Positions 9,532 to 18,015 of a DNA stretch of 64,000 nt are shown here, piece by piece. The translations under genes were made by a program, and so were the position numbers. The stretch covers positions 3,968,001 to 4,032,000 of the forward strand of contig NZ_CP094974.1 in NCBI RefSeq assembly GCF_022869805.1. Reading direction: 5' to 3'. The notes beneath the pieces are model-generated. The model ran no database searches. It had not been told where the DNA came from and saw only the letters and a program-made list of their open reading frames with translations. The first letter of the stretch is position 1. Every line of letters begins with the position of its first letter. This DNA is from Halosolutus halophilus (GTDB lineage Archaea; Halobacteriota; Halobacteria; Halobacteriales; Natrialbaceae).

Positions 9532-9879
9532 ATGGCAATCCAACAGATCGAGCACGCGGACGACCAGATGCAGAAGTGTATCGACAACTGTCTCGAGGCG
9601 GCACAGGTGTGTGAGTGGTGTGCCGACGCCTGTGCGGACGAGGGTGAGGGCATGGCCCGCTGCATCCGGCTCTGCCGGGACGTGGCGGACGTCGCCTCGC
9701 TGCACGCGCGGTTCATGGCCCGCAATTCGGGCTACCACGAGGAACTGGGCGAACTCTGTGCGGACCTCTGTGAGGAGTGTGCCGAGGAGTGCGAACAGCA
9801 CGATCACGAACACTGTCAGGCCTGCGCGGAGGTCCTCCCGGAGTGTGCCGAGAGCTGCCGGGAAATGGCCTCGGCCTGA
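9532..9879 (+). CDS. Cys-rich four-helix-bundle copper-binding protein
   Basis: 115-residue cytosolic protein with 15 cysteines, mostly spaced as CxxxC or CxxC along helices: C16/C20, C27/C30/C34, C44/C48, then eight more in the last 40 residues. This is the layout of the DUF326 / copper-storage-protein (Csp) family, whose four-helix bundle core is lined with Cys that bind many Cu(I) ions. There is no signal peptide, as in cytosolic Csp3. A His-rich spot (HDHEH, about 90-94) may add metal ligands. No copper ATPase or regulator is adjacent. Confidence 0.85.
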   Translation: MAIQQIEHADDQMQKCIDNCLEAAQVCEWCADACADEGEGMARCIRLCRDVADVASLHARFMARNSGYHEELGELCADLCEECAEECEQHDHEHCQACAEVLPECAESCREMASA

Positions 9880-10179
9880 ACGGTGATCGCGAGTGGGACG
9901 TCGAACGAACGCTCGAAGCGACCGCGTCGGCGCTGATTCTGCTCTCGCTCGGCCTCGGAGCGACGGTCGATCGGTGATACCTCGCGCCGTCAGCCGTCGT
10001 CGCTGCGTCCCCGTTTCAGCACACGCTCCAGGGCAGGTGTCCGCCGGTCCCGGTCTGTCGGCGACTCGGCGTCCGCACGCAGTGAGAGATCGACGCGGAG
10101 CGGGACGCGTTCAGAGCGCTCCAGGACTCGCAGTGACGGGGCCGTCGGCGGGCCCGGTCGGCGGCCGCTCGACGATGTG
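9880..10179. other. Intergenic stretch without recognisable gene
   Basis: 300 GC-rich bases between the copper-binding protein and a convergent membrane-protein gene. Short open frames are present on both strands, but none shows haloarchaeal acidic codon usage, a conserved motif or a promoter. I see no RNA gene or repeat. Confidence 0.5.
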
Positions 10180-10581
10180 CTAGTACCGGCGAGCGGGCCG
10201 ATCGGGCGTGCCGGGATTGAGCACGCCGCCGATCGCGCCCGCGACGGCGCTCTCGAGGGCCATGATCAGCGAGATCATCACGGCCATCGCGAAGATACCG
10301 AACCCGGCGAATCCGCCCATGATCCCGCCGGCGGGGCCGAATCCCCAGCCGGCGATCGCCACGACGAGAGCGACGAGCAGCCCGCCGAGGATTCCGCCGA
10401 GCGCGCCCGCGAGCAGGCCGTGCCAGAAGCCGCTCCCGAGGCCGCCGCCCGCCAGGTAGCCGGCGACGAACCCGCCAATCAGGCCGGCGCCGAGCTGGCC
10501 GATTCCCGGCAGCGCGAGGCCGACGATTCCGAGCACCGTCACGACGAGGAAGCCGATGATGACGGCACGCCAGTCTGTCAT
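10180..10581 (-). CDS. Small Gly/Ala-rich membrane protein (DUF5518-like)
   Basis: 133-residue membrane protein with about four helices and many glycine-zipper motifs (GGGLGSGFW, GGILGGLLVAL). It matches the haloarchaeal DUF5518 style: short N-terminus MTDWRAVIIG, four helices, short Pro/Arg-rich tail. The longer frame back to 10887 would overlap the NOG1 gene antisense and lacks hydrophobic or acidic character, so I place the start at 10581. Function unknown. It is divergent from the NOG1 gene. Confidence 0.78.
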   Translation of the reverse strand: MTDWRAVIIGFLVVTVLGIVGLALPGIGQLGAGLIGGFVAGYLAGGGLGSGFWHGLLAGALGGILGGLLVALVVAIAGWGFGPAGGIMGGFAGFGIFAMAVMISLIMALESAVAGAIGGVLNPGTPDRPARRY

Positions 10582-10720
10582 ACCCGTGCGTACGGGGGCG
10601 GCGAAGATAAACTGCCGGCGGACATACTCCGGACGGCCCCGTCGAACGCGCGAGCGCGACCCTCGGTTCGATCGGCGCGTAACGAACGGCCTTTTATGGG
10701 CGGGCGGTCTAGTGCTGGAC

Positions 10721-11704
10721 ATGATTTTCGAAGACCTTCCGACGACGCCCACGTCGGAAGAGTTGATCGACAAAGCGTTCTCGCGGGCGGCGCGGGCCGG
10801 CAGGGCCAAGGGCGGCCTCGAGGCCCAGCAGTCGATGCTCCAGACGGCCGCGAACATCATCTCGGACAACTTAGAGAACGTGGTCACGGCGTGGCCGGAC
10901 TTCGAATACGAGGACGACGTGCACCCGTTCTACTACGAACTGGCCGACGCGATCGTCGACGTCGACAGGCTCCGCCAGAGCCTCTCGGAAGTAATGTGGG
11001 CCAGCCGGAAGGCCCGAGAGATCCACGAGGAGTACCAGCCGCGGCTGCGCAAGACCGACGTGGATACCGCACGCAAGCACCGCAAACAGGCGTTCGCTCG
11101 CCTCGCGGATATCGTCGAGCAGATCGACGACGAACTGCTGTACATCAACGAGTCCCGGAACGACCTGCGGGACCTGCCGGACATCGATCCCGACGAACCG
11201 ACCATCGTCGTCGCCGGCTACCCGAACGTCGGCAAGTCCTCGTTCGTCAACGACGTCACGAGCGCCCGCGGCGAGACCGCCTCCTACCCCTTCACCACGA
11301 AGGGGATCGGCGTCGGCCACTTCGAACGCGACCACATCCGCTACCAGATCGTCGACACCCCCGGCCTACTCGATCGACCCCCGGAGGAACGAAACGAGAT
11401 CGAAACCCAGGCGGTCAGCGCCATCGAGCACCTCGGCGACTGCATGCTCGTACTGGTCGACCCGAGCGGCGAGTGTGGCTACCCGCTCGAATCGCAACTC
11501 GAGTTGCGCGATTCGATCGTCGCCCAGTTCGAGGACGTCCCCGTGCTGACGGTGGCGAACAAGGTCGATCGGCGCGGGCGCTGGACGGACGATCCCGACG
11601 CCGACCACGTCATGAGCGTCGAGACCGGCGAGAACGTCGCGGACGTCCTCGACGCGGCCGTCGAGACGATCGACTACGAACCGGAGTTGCCGTTCGAGGG
11701 ATGA
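10721..11704 (+). CDS. NOG1-type GTPase (Obg/NOG1 family)
   Basis: 327-residue GTP-binding protein. An N-terminal all-helical NOG1 domain (1-150; FEDLPTTPTSEELIDKAFSR is characteristic, read as FEDLPTTPTSEEL and IDKAFSR) precedes a G domain with G1 GYPNVGKSS at 166-174, G2 SYPFTTKG, G3 DTPGLLDRP and G4 NKVD. In eukaryotes NOG1 acts in 60S ribosome assembly; archaeal members are presumed to act in large-subunit biogenesis. The ATG at 10721 is set by a TTTTATGG box about 25 bases upstream and by the conserved N-terminus. Confidence 0.93.
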   Translation: MIFEDLPTTPTSEELIDKAFSRAARAGRAKGGLEAQQSMLQTAANIISDNLENVVTAWPDFEYEDDVHPFYYELADAIVDVDRLRQSLSEVMWASRKAREIHEEYQPRLRKTDVDTARKHRKQAFARLADIVEQIDDELLYINESRNDLRDLPDIDPDEPTIVVAGYPNVGKSSFVNDVTSARGETASYPFTTKGIGVGHFERDHIRYQIVDTPGLLDRPPEERNEIETQAVSAIEHLGDCMLVLVDPSGECGYPLESQLELRDSIVAQFEDVPVLTVANKVDRRGRWTDDPDADHVMSVETGENVADVLDAAVETIDYEPELPFEG

Positions 11705-11746
11705 GCCGATGATCGCGAACAGATCGACACCGGAGGGACGATCGCG

Positions 11747-12064
11747 ATGAAGGGGCCCGGTCTCTTCTGGATGCTCCAGATAGCGGCGGGCGTCCCGATG
11801 GCCGGCCCCATGTTCGTCGTCGGCATCGGGTTCCTTCGATCGGGGAACTACGTCGGGGGACTCGGATTCCTCGCGCTCGGCGCGATCGCGCTCTACTTCC
11901 CGACCTATCTCATCAACCGGATCGGCGGGCCGCGAACGTGGCTCCGTCGACGATTCGGGAGCACCGAACGCGACAGCGCCGACACGAGCAACGACGACGC
12001 TCGCTACGGCGCCGACGCCGATTCGAATCGCGTTCCGCTGCTCGATCGGCTACGGGAGCGGTAA
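11747..12064 (+). CDS. Small two-helix membrane protein
   Basis: 105 residues with two hydrophobic helices (about 5-28 and 35-57) and a charged cytosolic tail. Found 42 bases after the NOG1 gene in the same direction. I recognise it only as a haloarchaeal-type conserved small membrane protein (DUF7533-like); no functional motif is visible. The codon composition fits its neighbours, and the hydrophobic profile argues for a real gene. Confidence 0.65.
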   Translation: MKGPGLFWMLQIAAGVPMAGPMFVVGIGFLRSGNYVGGLGFLALGAIALYFPTYLINRIGGPRTWLRRRFGSTERDSADTSNDDARYGADADSNRVPLLDRLRER

Positions 12065-12145
12065 ACTGTCTCGGGACGATCCGGGCGGTTCGCGTCGTTG
12101 CCGGCAGTTTCGTGACCCGTCGACGACGAGGCGATCGCCGGCCGG

Positions 12146-13435
12146 TCACCGCTCGACGACCTGGACGTACCTGACCTCGACGGCGACTGGCTCGTCGGCG
12201 TGGCGGTTGACTCGCTCGTGGATCACGTTCGCCAGGTCTGGATCGGATTCGCCCGGCGGGACGCCGATGGTGACGACGACCCGCTCCGGCCCGCGGAACG
12301 GGTACTCGTCGTTCATCACGACCTCGAGGCTGAGCAACTGGAACTGCTCGTACTCCTCCTCGAGGGTGAGTTCGACCTCCTGACGGGCGTCCTTCTCGAA
12401 GTTCCCGGCTTCCCAGGAGTAGTAGGTGATCGCCCCGAGAAAGACCGCGAAGATAAGCACGATCACGACGAGTCCGATCACACGTCTCCGAACGCGCGAT
12501 TCGGTTTCGCTGAGCGCGAACAGGTTGTCCGGCCGGTACCCGACGTACCACAGCGTCAGGAGTCCGGCGAGGTTCACCGAGAGGACGTTGACGAGCACGA
12601 GCACCGTCGACCCGATCGCGGCCGACGGCTGGCCCCACGCGATGGCGACTCCCGCCGCGGCGGCGGGCGGAATCAGCGCCGCCGCGATCATGACGCCGAC
12701 GAGCGCGACGGAGATTCCCGTCGCGATGCTCACGATCCCCGCGACGCCGGCCCCGAGCGCGATCACGAGCGACAGCAAGTCCGGCGAGAGCCGTTCGGAG
12801 ATCTCGTCGACGGCGGCGATGTCGAGGCCGGGTGGGACGATGTTCGTCGTCTTGACGGTCCACGCGAATACCGCCGCCGCCGCGATCGCGAGCACGATCC
12901 CGACGGCCTGGTAGGTGACGCTCTCACGGAACAGTTCCTCGTCGTCGATCACCGACCCGACGCTCGCGCCCAGCGCCGGCCCGATCAGCGGCGCGATCAC
13001 CATCGAGCCGACGACGACGGCCGGCGAGTCGAGCAACAGCCCCGCCGTCGCGACGACCGCACTGATGATCGTCATCGTCGCGAAGATCTCGAACGTGGGC
13101 GTTAGCTCGTCGGCCTCGGCCTGCAACTCCTGACGCGAGATCCGATCGGAATCGACGTCGCTTTCCTCGTACTCCGCTTTCAATTCCGCGAACCGCCGAG
13201 AGACGACCGTCTCCGCGTCGACGACGACCGTGTACGCGTCCTCGTCGATCCCGGCCTCGTGAACCTCGTCGAGGATCGGTTCGACGGCCGCCGCCGGCAA
13301 CGGGAAGTAGACCACCGCGGTGTAGTCTCGGCTACTCTCCTCGTCGGTGACGACGTAGTCGATCCCCCGATCGTCGAGCATCTCGAGGATGGTCTGGCGC
13401 TTGCCCGTCGGAACCGTCAACTGTACGAGCCGCAC
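12146..13435 (-). CDS. DUF389 / TIGR00341-family membrane protein
   Basis: 429 residues. An N-terminal soluble alpha/beta ferredoxin-like domain (1-150; MRLVQLTVPTGKRQ start, then two similar units) precedes about six to eight membrane helices with the DUF389 signatures GSMVIAPLIGPALGASVG (220-240) and AAALIPPAAAAGVA. A C-terminal soluble tail follows. Transport substrate is unknown for the family. The start is a GTG at 13435; a TATA-like AAATTAAAA lies at about 13455-13467 on this strand, which gives a leaderless transcript. A longer in-frame extension exists upstream but crosses that promoter. Confidence 0.87.
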   Translation of the reverse strand: MRLVQLTVPTGKRQTILEMLDDRGIDYVVTDEESSRDYTAVVYFPLPAAAVEPILDEVHEAGIDEDAYTVVVDAETVVSRRFAELKAEYEESDVDSDRISRQELQAEADELTPTFEIFATMTIISAVVATAGLLLDSPAVVVGSMVIAPLIGPALGASVGSVIDDEELFRESVTYQAVGIVLAIAAAAVFAWTVKTTNIVPPGLDIAAVDEISERLSPDLLSLVIALGAGVAGIVSIATGISVALVGVMIAAALIPPAAAAGVAIAWGQPSAAIGSTVLVLVNVLSVNLAGLLTLWYVGYRPDNLFALSETESRVRRRVIGLVVIVLIFAVFLGAITYYSWEAGNFEKDARQEVELTLEEEYEQFQLLSLEVVMNDEYPFRGPERVVVTIGVPPGESDPDLANVIHERVNRHADEPVAVEVRYVQVVER

Positions 13436-13573
13436 GTGGAGGATTGACGTGTCCGGGGGTTTTAATTTGATGTACTTTCCCACGCAGCCCGATGCTTCCG
13501 TGGACAGTCTTGCGATCACGCTCGGCGAATCGGCGGTAGTTTCTTTGACCGAGTTGTGAAATCCGGATCTACG

Positions 13574-14044
13574 ATGTCCCGTACCGCCCCGTGGTTCGGT
13601 GGGTTCCTGCTCGTCCTCGTCTCCGCGTTTCTCGCCGCCTTCGACCTCACCGTCCTCGCCGATCCGATCGTCCTCGTGCTCTGTTCGGGACTGATCCTCG
13701 GGGCAGTCCTGTCGATCACCAGCGGCCTCGCGAGCGAGTTGACGATCGGTTCGGTGACCGTGCCCAGGCACGTCCTGCTCGGCGCGTCGCACGTGACGGT
13801 CGCGACCGCCGTCGGTGTGTTCGGGCTCTGGACCGCCGTCAGGGCCGGCGCGACGAGTTCACCGTTCGTCACCGTCGCCATGACCGTCGGCGGCGCGTCG
13901 CTCGCGTGGCTCGGCGTCCGGACCGCCCGTGACAGTCGCCACGTCGACCTCGATCGATCCCCCTCGCGGCGACGACTCGTCGCCCTCGTCCTGTTCGCCG
14001 CCGCGTCGATCGGGATCGGCTTCCTCGTCGGCGCCCGCCTGTAG
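13574..14044 (+). CDS. Four-helix membrane protein of unknown function
   Basis: 156-residue hydrophobic protein with four predicted membrane helices (about 8-27, 33-57, 68-92 and 97-117, with a further segment near 140-153). The ATG at 13574 (MSRTAPWFGG) gives a short cytosolic start. No family motif recognised. It is divergent from the DUF389 gene and precedes engB by 69 bases. Confidence 0.65.
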   Translation: MSRTAPWFGGFLLVLVSAFLAAFDLTVLADPIVLVLCSGLILGAVLSITSGLASELTIGSVTVPRHVLLGASHVTVATAVGVFGLWTAVRAGATSSPFVTVAMTVGGASLAWLGVRTARDSRHVDLDRSPSRRRLVALVLFAAASIGIGFLVGARL

Positions 14045-14113
14045 GAGATCGACAGGCGGCCCACGCGACTCCCGTCACGCAGCTTATATCCCCTCTCGAC
14101 CGTACCGCCACGT

Positions 14114-14731
14114 ATGTTCGACACGCGCCCCGATCGCGACGCCGAGGTGGCCCTCGTCGGCCGCTCGAACGTGGGCAAGTCCACGCTCATGCGCGAACTG
14201 ACGGGGCACAACTTCGACACCGGTGGCAGTCCGGGCGTCACCCGTCAGCCGAACCACTACGACTGGGCCTCCGAAGACTTCGTCATCACCGATCTTCCCG
14301 GCTTCGGGTTCATGAGCGGCGTCGACGAGGACTACCGGGAACAGATCAAGACGAATATCGTCCACTACATAGAGGAGTACGCCGACAATATCCTCGTCGC
14401 GATCCTCGTCGTCGACGGCAAGAGCGTTATCGACATCATCGATCGCCACTCCGGCCCCGATTCGATCCCCTACGACGTCGAGATGTTCCACTTCCTCCGG
14501 GATCTCGGAATTCCGGTCGTCGTCGCCGTCAACAAGATGGACAAGGTCGACGACAGGGACGAGCGCCTGAACGAACTCTGCGATCGACTCGGCCTCTACC
14601 CGCCGTGGAAACAGTGGCAGGACACGATCGCTCCGATCACCGCCAAGAAGGGCCGGATCGAACCGCTGAACGAGGCCGTCCGAAGCCACCTCCACGAGCA
14701 GAACCGGGACGACCTGTTTAAATTCTTCTAA
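14114..14731 (+). CDS. engB: EngB-type GTPase
   Basis: 205-residue TRAFAC-class GTPase of the EngB/YihA family, which acts in large ribosomal subunit assembly in bacteria and is presumed similar here. G1 is GRSNVGKS at 16-23; G2 is in the [13 protein letters not shown] segment; G3 is DLPGFGF; G4 is NKMD. The N-terminal extension before G1 is very short, typical for archaeal EngB. A T-rich stretch (ACCTTTTGC) follows the stop and could be a weak terminator. Confidence 0.94.
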   Translation: MFDTRPDRDAEVALVGRSNVGKSTLMRELTGHNFDTGGSPGVTRQPNHYDWASEDFVITDLPGFGFMSGVDEDYREQIKTNIVHYIEEYADNILVAILVVDGKSVIDIIDRHSGPDSIPYDVEMFHFLRDLGIPVVVAVNKMDKVDDRDERLNELCDRLGLYPPWKQWQDTIAPITAKKGRIEPLNEAVRSHLHEQNRDDLFKFF

Positions 14732-14899
14732 CCCAACCTTTTGCTCTGCGCTCACTCGCGTCGCTCGCTCGGCAACGGGGTGATCAAAAGCACTCCTCTC
14801 TCCGTTCGCTCCGCGCGGTCGCTCGCTCACATCGATCGTCGGTCCGCTCGCGCCGCGGTGTGGCGCTCGCGGTGCGATCGGCTGTGAGTTTTGGTGAGG

Positions 14900-15829
14900 T
14901 TAGACGACTCGATTGTGCAGTTCTTCGCCAGTCCCGAGGCGATCGACGTTCTCGCGGACGATTTCGCCGACGTCCCGGAAGTAGTCCCGCGTGTAGGCCG
15001 CACAGTGGGGCGTGACGATCACCTCGTCCATCCCCCACAGCGGGGAGTCCTCGGGGAGGGGTTCGGTTTCGAAGACGTCGAGCGCGGCACCCGCGAGGGC
15101 GTCGCTCCGGAGAGCGTCGATCAGCGCCGGTTCGTCGACGACCGACCCGCGGGCGACGTTGACGAAGTAGGCGTCCTCGCGCATCGTCGCGAACTCCTCG
15201 GCCCCGAAGAGGTGGTACGTCTCGTCAGTCAGCGGGACGGTGACGATCACGAAGTCGGCGTCGGCGATCGCGTCGTGCAGGTCGTCGGTCGCGTAGATCC
15301 GCTCGAATCCCGGTACGGGATCGGCGGAGCGACGAACGCCGGTCACGCGCACGCCGAGCGCGCCGAGCACGTCCGCGACGCCGCTCCCGAGGGTCCCCGT
15401 CCCGACGACGCAGGCGGTCGTCCCGGGAAGGGTGAACGCCTCGTCCCACTCGGGGCGCTCCCAGCGACGCTCCTGCTGGTCGGCGACGTGATCGTGAAGC
15501 CGGCGGGCGAACGAGAGCAGGTAGCCCGCGACCGTCTCGCCGATCGTCCGATCGTGGATCCCCGTGCTGTTCGTGAGCACCACGCCGTCGGCCTCGAACT
15601 CGTCTTCCGGGAACCGATCGACGCCCGCCTGGATCGAGTGAACCCAGTCGAGATCCAGGAACGCGTCCCGGTGTTCGAGCGTGACGATCGCGTCGCAAGT
15701 GTCGATTTCGTCGTCGTCGACGACGGCGACGTCGACGGGAAGACCGGCGAGGAAATCGGCCAGTTCAGCGGGTGGAAACACCGTTTCGACGGAGTCGTGG
15801 ACGCCGAGTCGATCGAGATCGATCTGCAT
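14900..15829 (-). CDS. D-2-hydroxyacid dehydrogenase
   Basis: 309-residue NAD(P)-dependent dehydrogenase of the D-isomer-specific 2-hydroxyacid family. The Rossmann motif is GTGTLGSG at 143-150. The catalytic set is Arg227 (NVARGSVVDE), Glu256 (ETEPLPEDSPLW) and His275 (TPHCAA). Substrate (glycerate, lactate, phosphoglycerate or other) cannot be read from sequence; haloarchaeal ddh enzymes of this size act on 2-ketocarboxylic acids. I chose MQIDLDRLGV at 15829 because the upstream in-frame ATG adds residues without conservation. It is convergent with engB, separated by a 168-base gap. Confidence 0.9.
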   Translation of the reverse strand: MQIDLDRLGVHDSVETVFPPAELADFLAGLPVDVAVVDDDEIDTCDAIVTLEHRDAFLDLDWVHSIQAGVDRFPEDEFEADGVVLTNSTGIHDRTIGETVAGYLLSFARRLHDHVADQQERRWERPEWDEAFTLPGTTACVVGTGTLGSGVADVLGALGVRVTGVRRSADPVPGFERIYATDDLHDAIADADFVIVTVPLTDETYHLFGAEEFATMREDAYFVNVARGSVVDEPALIDALRSDALAGAALDVFETEPLPEDSPLWGMDEVIVTPHCAAYTRDYFRDVGEIVRENVDRLGTGEELHNRVV

Positions 15830-15961
15830 GCCCGCCGGTACGGACGAGGTGAGGTTCAAGCTTTGGACGAACGGACTCCGAGTTGAAGTGGCGGCTCGGG
15901 AAAAACCCTCGTCACACGGGGCTCAGTGGGGGTAACACCTCGTCACTGCCGCCACCCGAAG

Positions 15962-17389
15962 TTAACGGGTCGAGGGGTTTGCGTCTGTCGCTTCGACGTT
16001 CGACTGCCACGTTTCGAGATCGCGCAACTCCTCGGCGATCGCCCCACTCTCGCCGGGATCGAGCACCCCGCGTTCGGTCACGAACTCGGTCACGCAGTCG
16101 GCCGGCGTCACGTCGAACGTCGGATTCAGGACGTCGATCGACGCGTCGCCGTCGTACACCGCCTGCCGATCGCCCGACTCCAGGTTCACCTCGTCGCGGG
16201 TCGAGACCTTGTCCGTGGCGGCGACGACGGAGACCGGAATCCCCGCCCGATCGGCCGCGATCGCGAGCGTCCGGGTCCCGGTCTTGTTCACCACGGAGCC
16301 GTCGGGGAGGATCGCGTCCGCACCGACGACGATCCGATCGGGGTCCTCGCGGGCGAGGACGTGAGCGACGGCCGCGTCGGTGTGCAGCGTGACGGTGCAA
16401 TCGTCGGCGAGCGTCTCCGCGAGGTCGACTCCCTCCCCCGCGGGGCGGGATTCGGCGACGAACACCCGTGAGGGGGCCGCTTCTCGAAGTGCATCGAGGA
16501 CCGTCCCGGATCGCGAGAGGGTCGCGACGGATCCCTGGATTCGATCGGCCGCCGTCGCCGCGGCGTCGTCGTCGGCCGCGAGGGCGCGATCGATCCCCGC
16601 GAGCGTCGCGTCGAGCACGGCGGGCGCGCCAGGTGGCTCGGCCTCGCTCTCGCCCGCCTCGGCCATCGCCCGGTTCACCCGGTTTCTGAGGACGGCCATC
16701 GACGGCCGGGCCTCGAGCAGTCGCCGGGCGAGTTCCGCGAGTTCGTCCCACTCGCCCTCGGGGTCGGCACCGAACTCGCGGGGTCCCCGTTCGCCGTTCC
16801 GAGGCGACGTCGCCTCGCTCCGTTCCTGAACCACCAGCCCCGCTCGATCGCGCAGCACCTCGAGCGCCCGGATCGAGAGCGTTGCAGCGCCGTGTTCGTC
16901 GTCGGCGGCGATCGATCGGACCGTCGGTGCCACCCGCTCGTAGGCCGTCCACAGCTCTGGCACCGTCTCGCGGTCGTCGTCGAAATCGAGCATCGCGGTG
17001 GGCGAGACCCACTCGAACGCGTCGTGTTCTTCGCTCAGGTCGACATCGCGCGTCCCGCAGTCGAACAGATAGGGGTGGACGGCCCACCCACGACCCAGAT
17101 CCGGATCCTCGAACCTGACGGGGCGGCCCGATCGGACGAGCGAGACGGCCTCCCGATCGAGTCCCACCTCCTCGCGGATCTCGACGCGAACCTGTTCGTC
17201 GGGGTCGCCCTCCGCGAAGCCGGAGACGCCGCCCCACTGGCCCCGGTAAGTGCCGACGGCGTCGCTGCGGCGCAGGAGGAGTACCATCCCGCGGTGTCGG
17301 AGGAACGCGGTGACGACGTGGCTCGCACCGTTCCCGTCCCCGGACCCGTTCGCTCCATCGCCGGCGTCCGTTCCCGCTGGATCGGTCAT
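15962..17389 (-). CDS. NUDIX hydrolase fused to eIF2B-type (ribose-1,5-bisphosphate isomerase-like) domain
   Basis: 475-residue two-domain protein. The N-terminal NUDIX fold (about 20-160) has a recognisable though imperfect box (GFAEGDPDEQVRVEIREEVG). The C-terminal half (about 200-450) is an eIF-2B alpha/R15P-isomerase-like domain with ILPDGSVVNKTGT and the ATDKVSTRDEVNLES tail block; GADAIL and NPTFDVTP are typical. R15P isomerase acts in archaeal AMP/nucleoside degradation to RuBP; NUDIX could act on a nucleotide sugar or phosphorylated intermediate. This fusion occurs in other haloarchaea as I recall; its substrate is not known to me. It is divergent from the phosphoesterase at 17451. 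Confidence 0.85.
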   Translation of the reverse strand: MTDPAGTDAGDGANGSGDGNGASHVVTAFLRHRGMVLLLRRSDAVGTYRGQWGGVSGFAEGDPDEQVRVEIREEVGLDREAVSLVRSGRPVRFEDPDLGRGWAVHPYLFDCGTRDVDLSEEHDAFEWVSPTAMLDFDDDRETVPELWTAYERVAPTVRSIAADDEHGAATLSIRALEVLRDRAGLVVQERSEATSPRNGERGPREFGADPEGEWDELAELARRLLEARPSMAVLRNRVNRAMAEAGESEAEPPGAPAVLDATLAGIDRALAADDDAAATAADRIQGSVATLSRSGTVLDALREAAPSRVFVAESRPAGEGVDLAETLADDCTVTLHTDAAVAHVLAREDPDRIVVGADAILPDGSVVNKTGTRTLAIAADRAGIPVSVVAATDKVSTRDEVNLESGDRQAVYDGDASIDVLNPTFDVTPADCVTEFVTERGVLDPGESGAIAEELRDLETWQSNVEATDANPSTR

Positions 17390-17450
17390 ACGCGAGGGCA
17401 CGGGTGCCGGAAGGGAATCGCTTTCGGGACCGGGCGTCGAACGGTCGGAT

Positions 17451-17954
17451 ATGTCCCGCATTGCGATCATCGCCGACACCCACGTGCCGACGCGGGCGCG
17501 GGCCATCCCGGACTGGGTCGCGGCCGAGATTCGCCGCGCCGATCACGCGATCCACGCGGGCGATTTCGACTCGAACGAGAGCTACGATCGGGTCGTCGAC
17601 CTCGCAGACGGCGACCTGACGGCCGTTCGCGGTAACGTGGACCCCGCGACGCTCGACCTGCCGAACGCGGCGACGGTCGATCTCGGCGGCGCGACGTTCG
17701 TCGTCACGCACGGCACGGGTTCGCCGGCCGGGTGGCACGATCGAGTCGTCGACGCGGCCCGCGCGGAAACGGGATCGTCCGCCGATCCGATCGCCGTCGC
17801 CGGCCACACCCACGAGGTGGTCGACACGATCGTCGACGGCGTTCGCGTGCTCAACCCGGGCAGCGCGACGGGGGCGAGTCCGGCCGATCGGGCGACGATG
17901 TTCGTCGCGACCGTCGACGACGGCAGTCTCGCCGTCGACCTGCGAACCGCGTAG
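17451..17954 (+). CDS. YfcE/MJ0936-type metallophosphoesterase
   Basis: 167-residue calcineurin-like phosphodiesterase. Metal-ligand motifs are DTH at 9-11, GDFD (37-40), GNVD (71-74, from VRGNVD), the H of THG (87) and GHTH (118-121), all in family order. MJ0936/YfcE members hydrolyse phosphodiesters with Mn or Ni; the natural substrate is unknown. Full family length. The promoter region is shared with the divergent NUDIX-eIF2B gene (61 bases). Confidence 0.92.
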   Translation: MSRIAIIADTHVPTRARAIPDWVAAEIRRADHAIHAGDFDSNESYDRVVDLADGDLTAVRGNVDPATLDLPNAATVDLGGATFVVTHGTGSPAGWHDRVVDAARAETGSSADPIAVAGHTHEVVDTIVDGVRVLNPGSATGASPADRATMFVATVDDGSLAVDLRTA

Positions 17955-18015
17955 GGATCGACGGAGAGCCAATACGAATCCGTGACAAGGCTCCGGTACG
18001 AACGAGGACACAGCG

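Noticed and set aside
12200-13105. Long plus-strand frame opposite the DUF389 gene
   Set aside because: Arg/Asp/His-rich low-complexity translation typical of antisense haloarchaeal DNA; the minus strand encodes a clear membrane protein.
14740-14890. Repeated CGCTCGCTC/CGCTCACTCG text as possible CRISPR or short repeat array
   Set aside because: No regular unit length or spacers; this Arg/Ser-like text is common in GC-rich haloarchaeal intergenic DNA.
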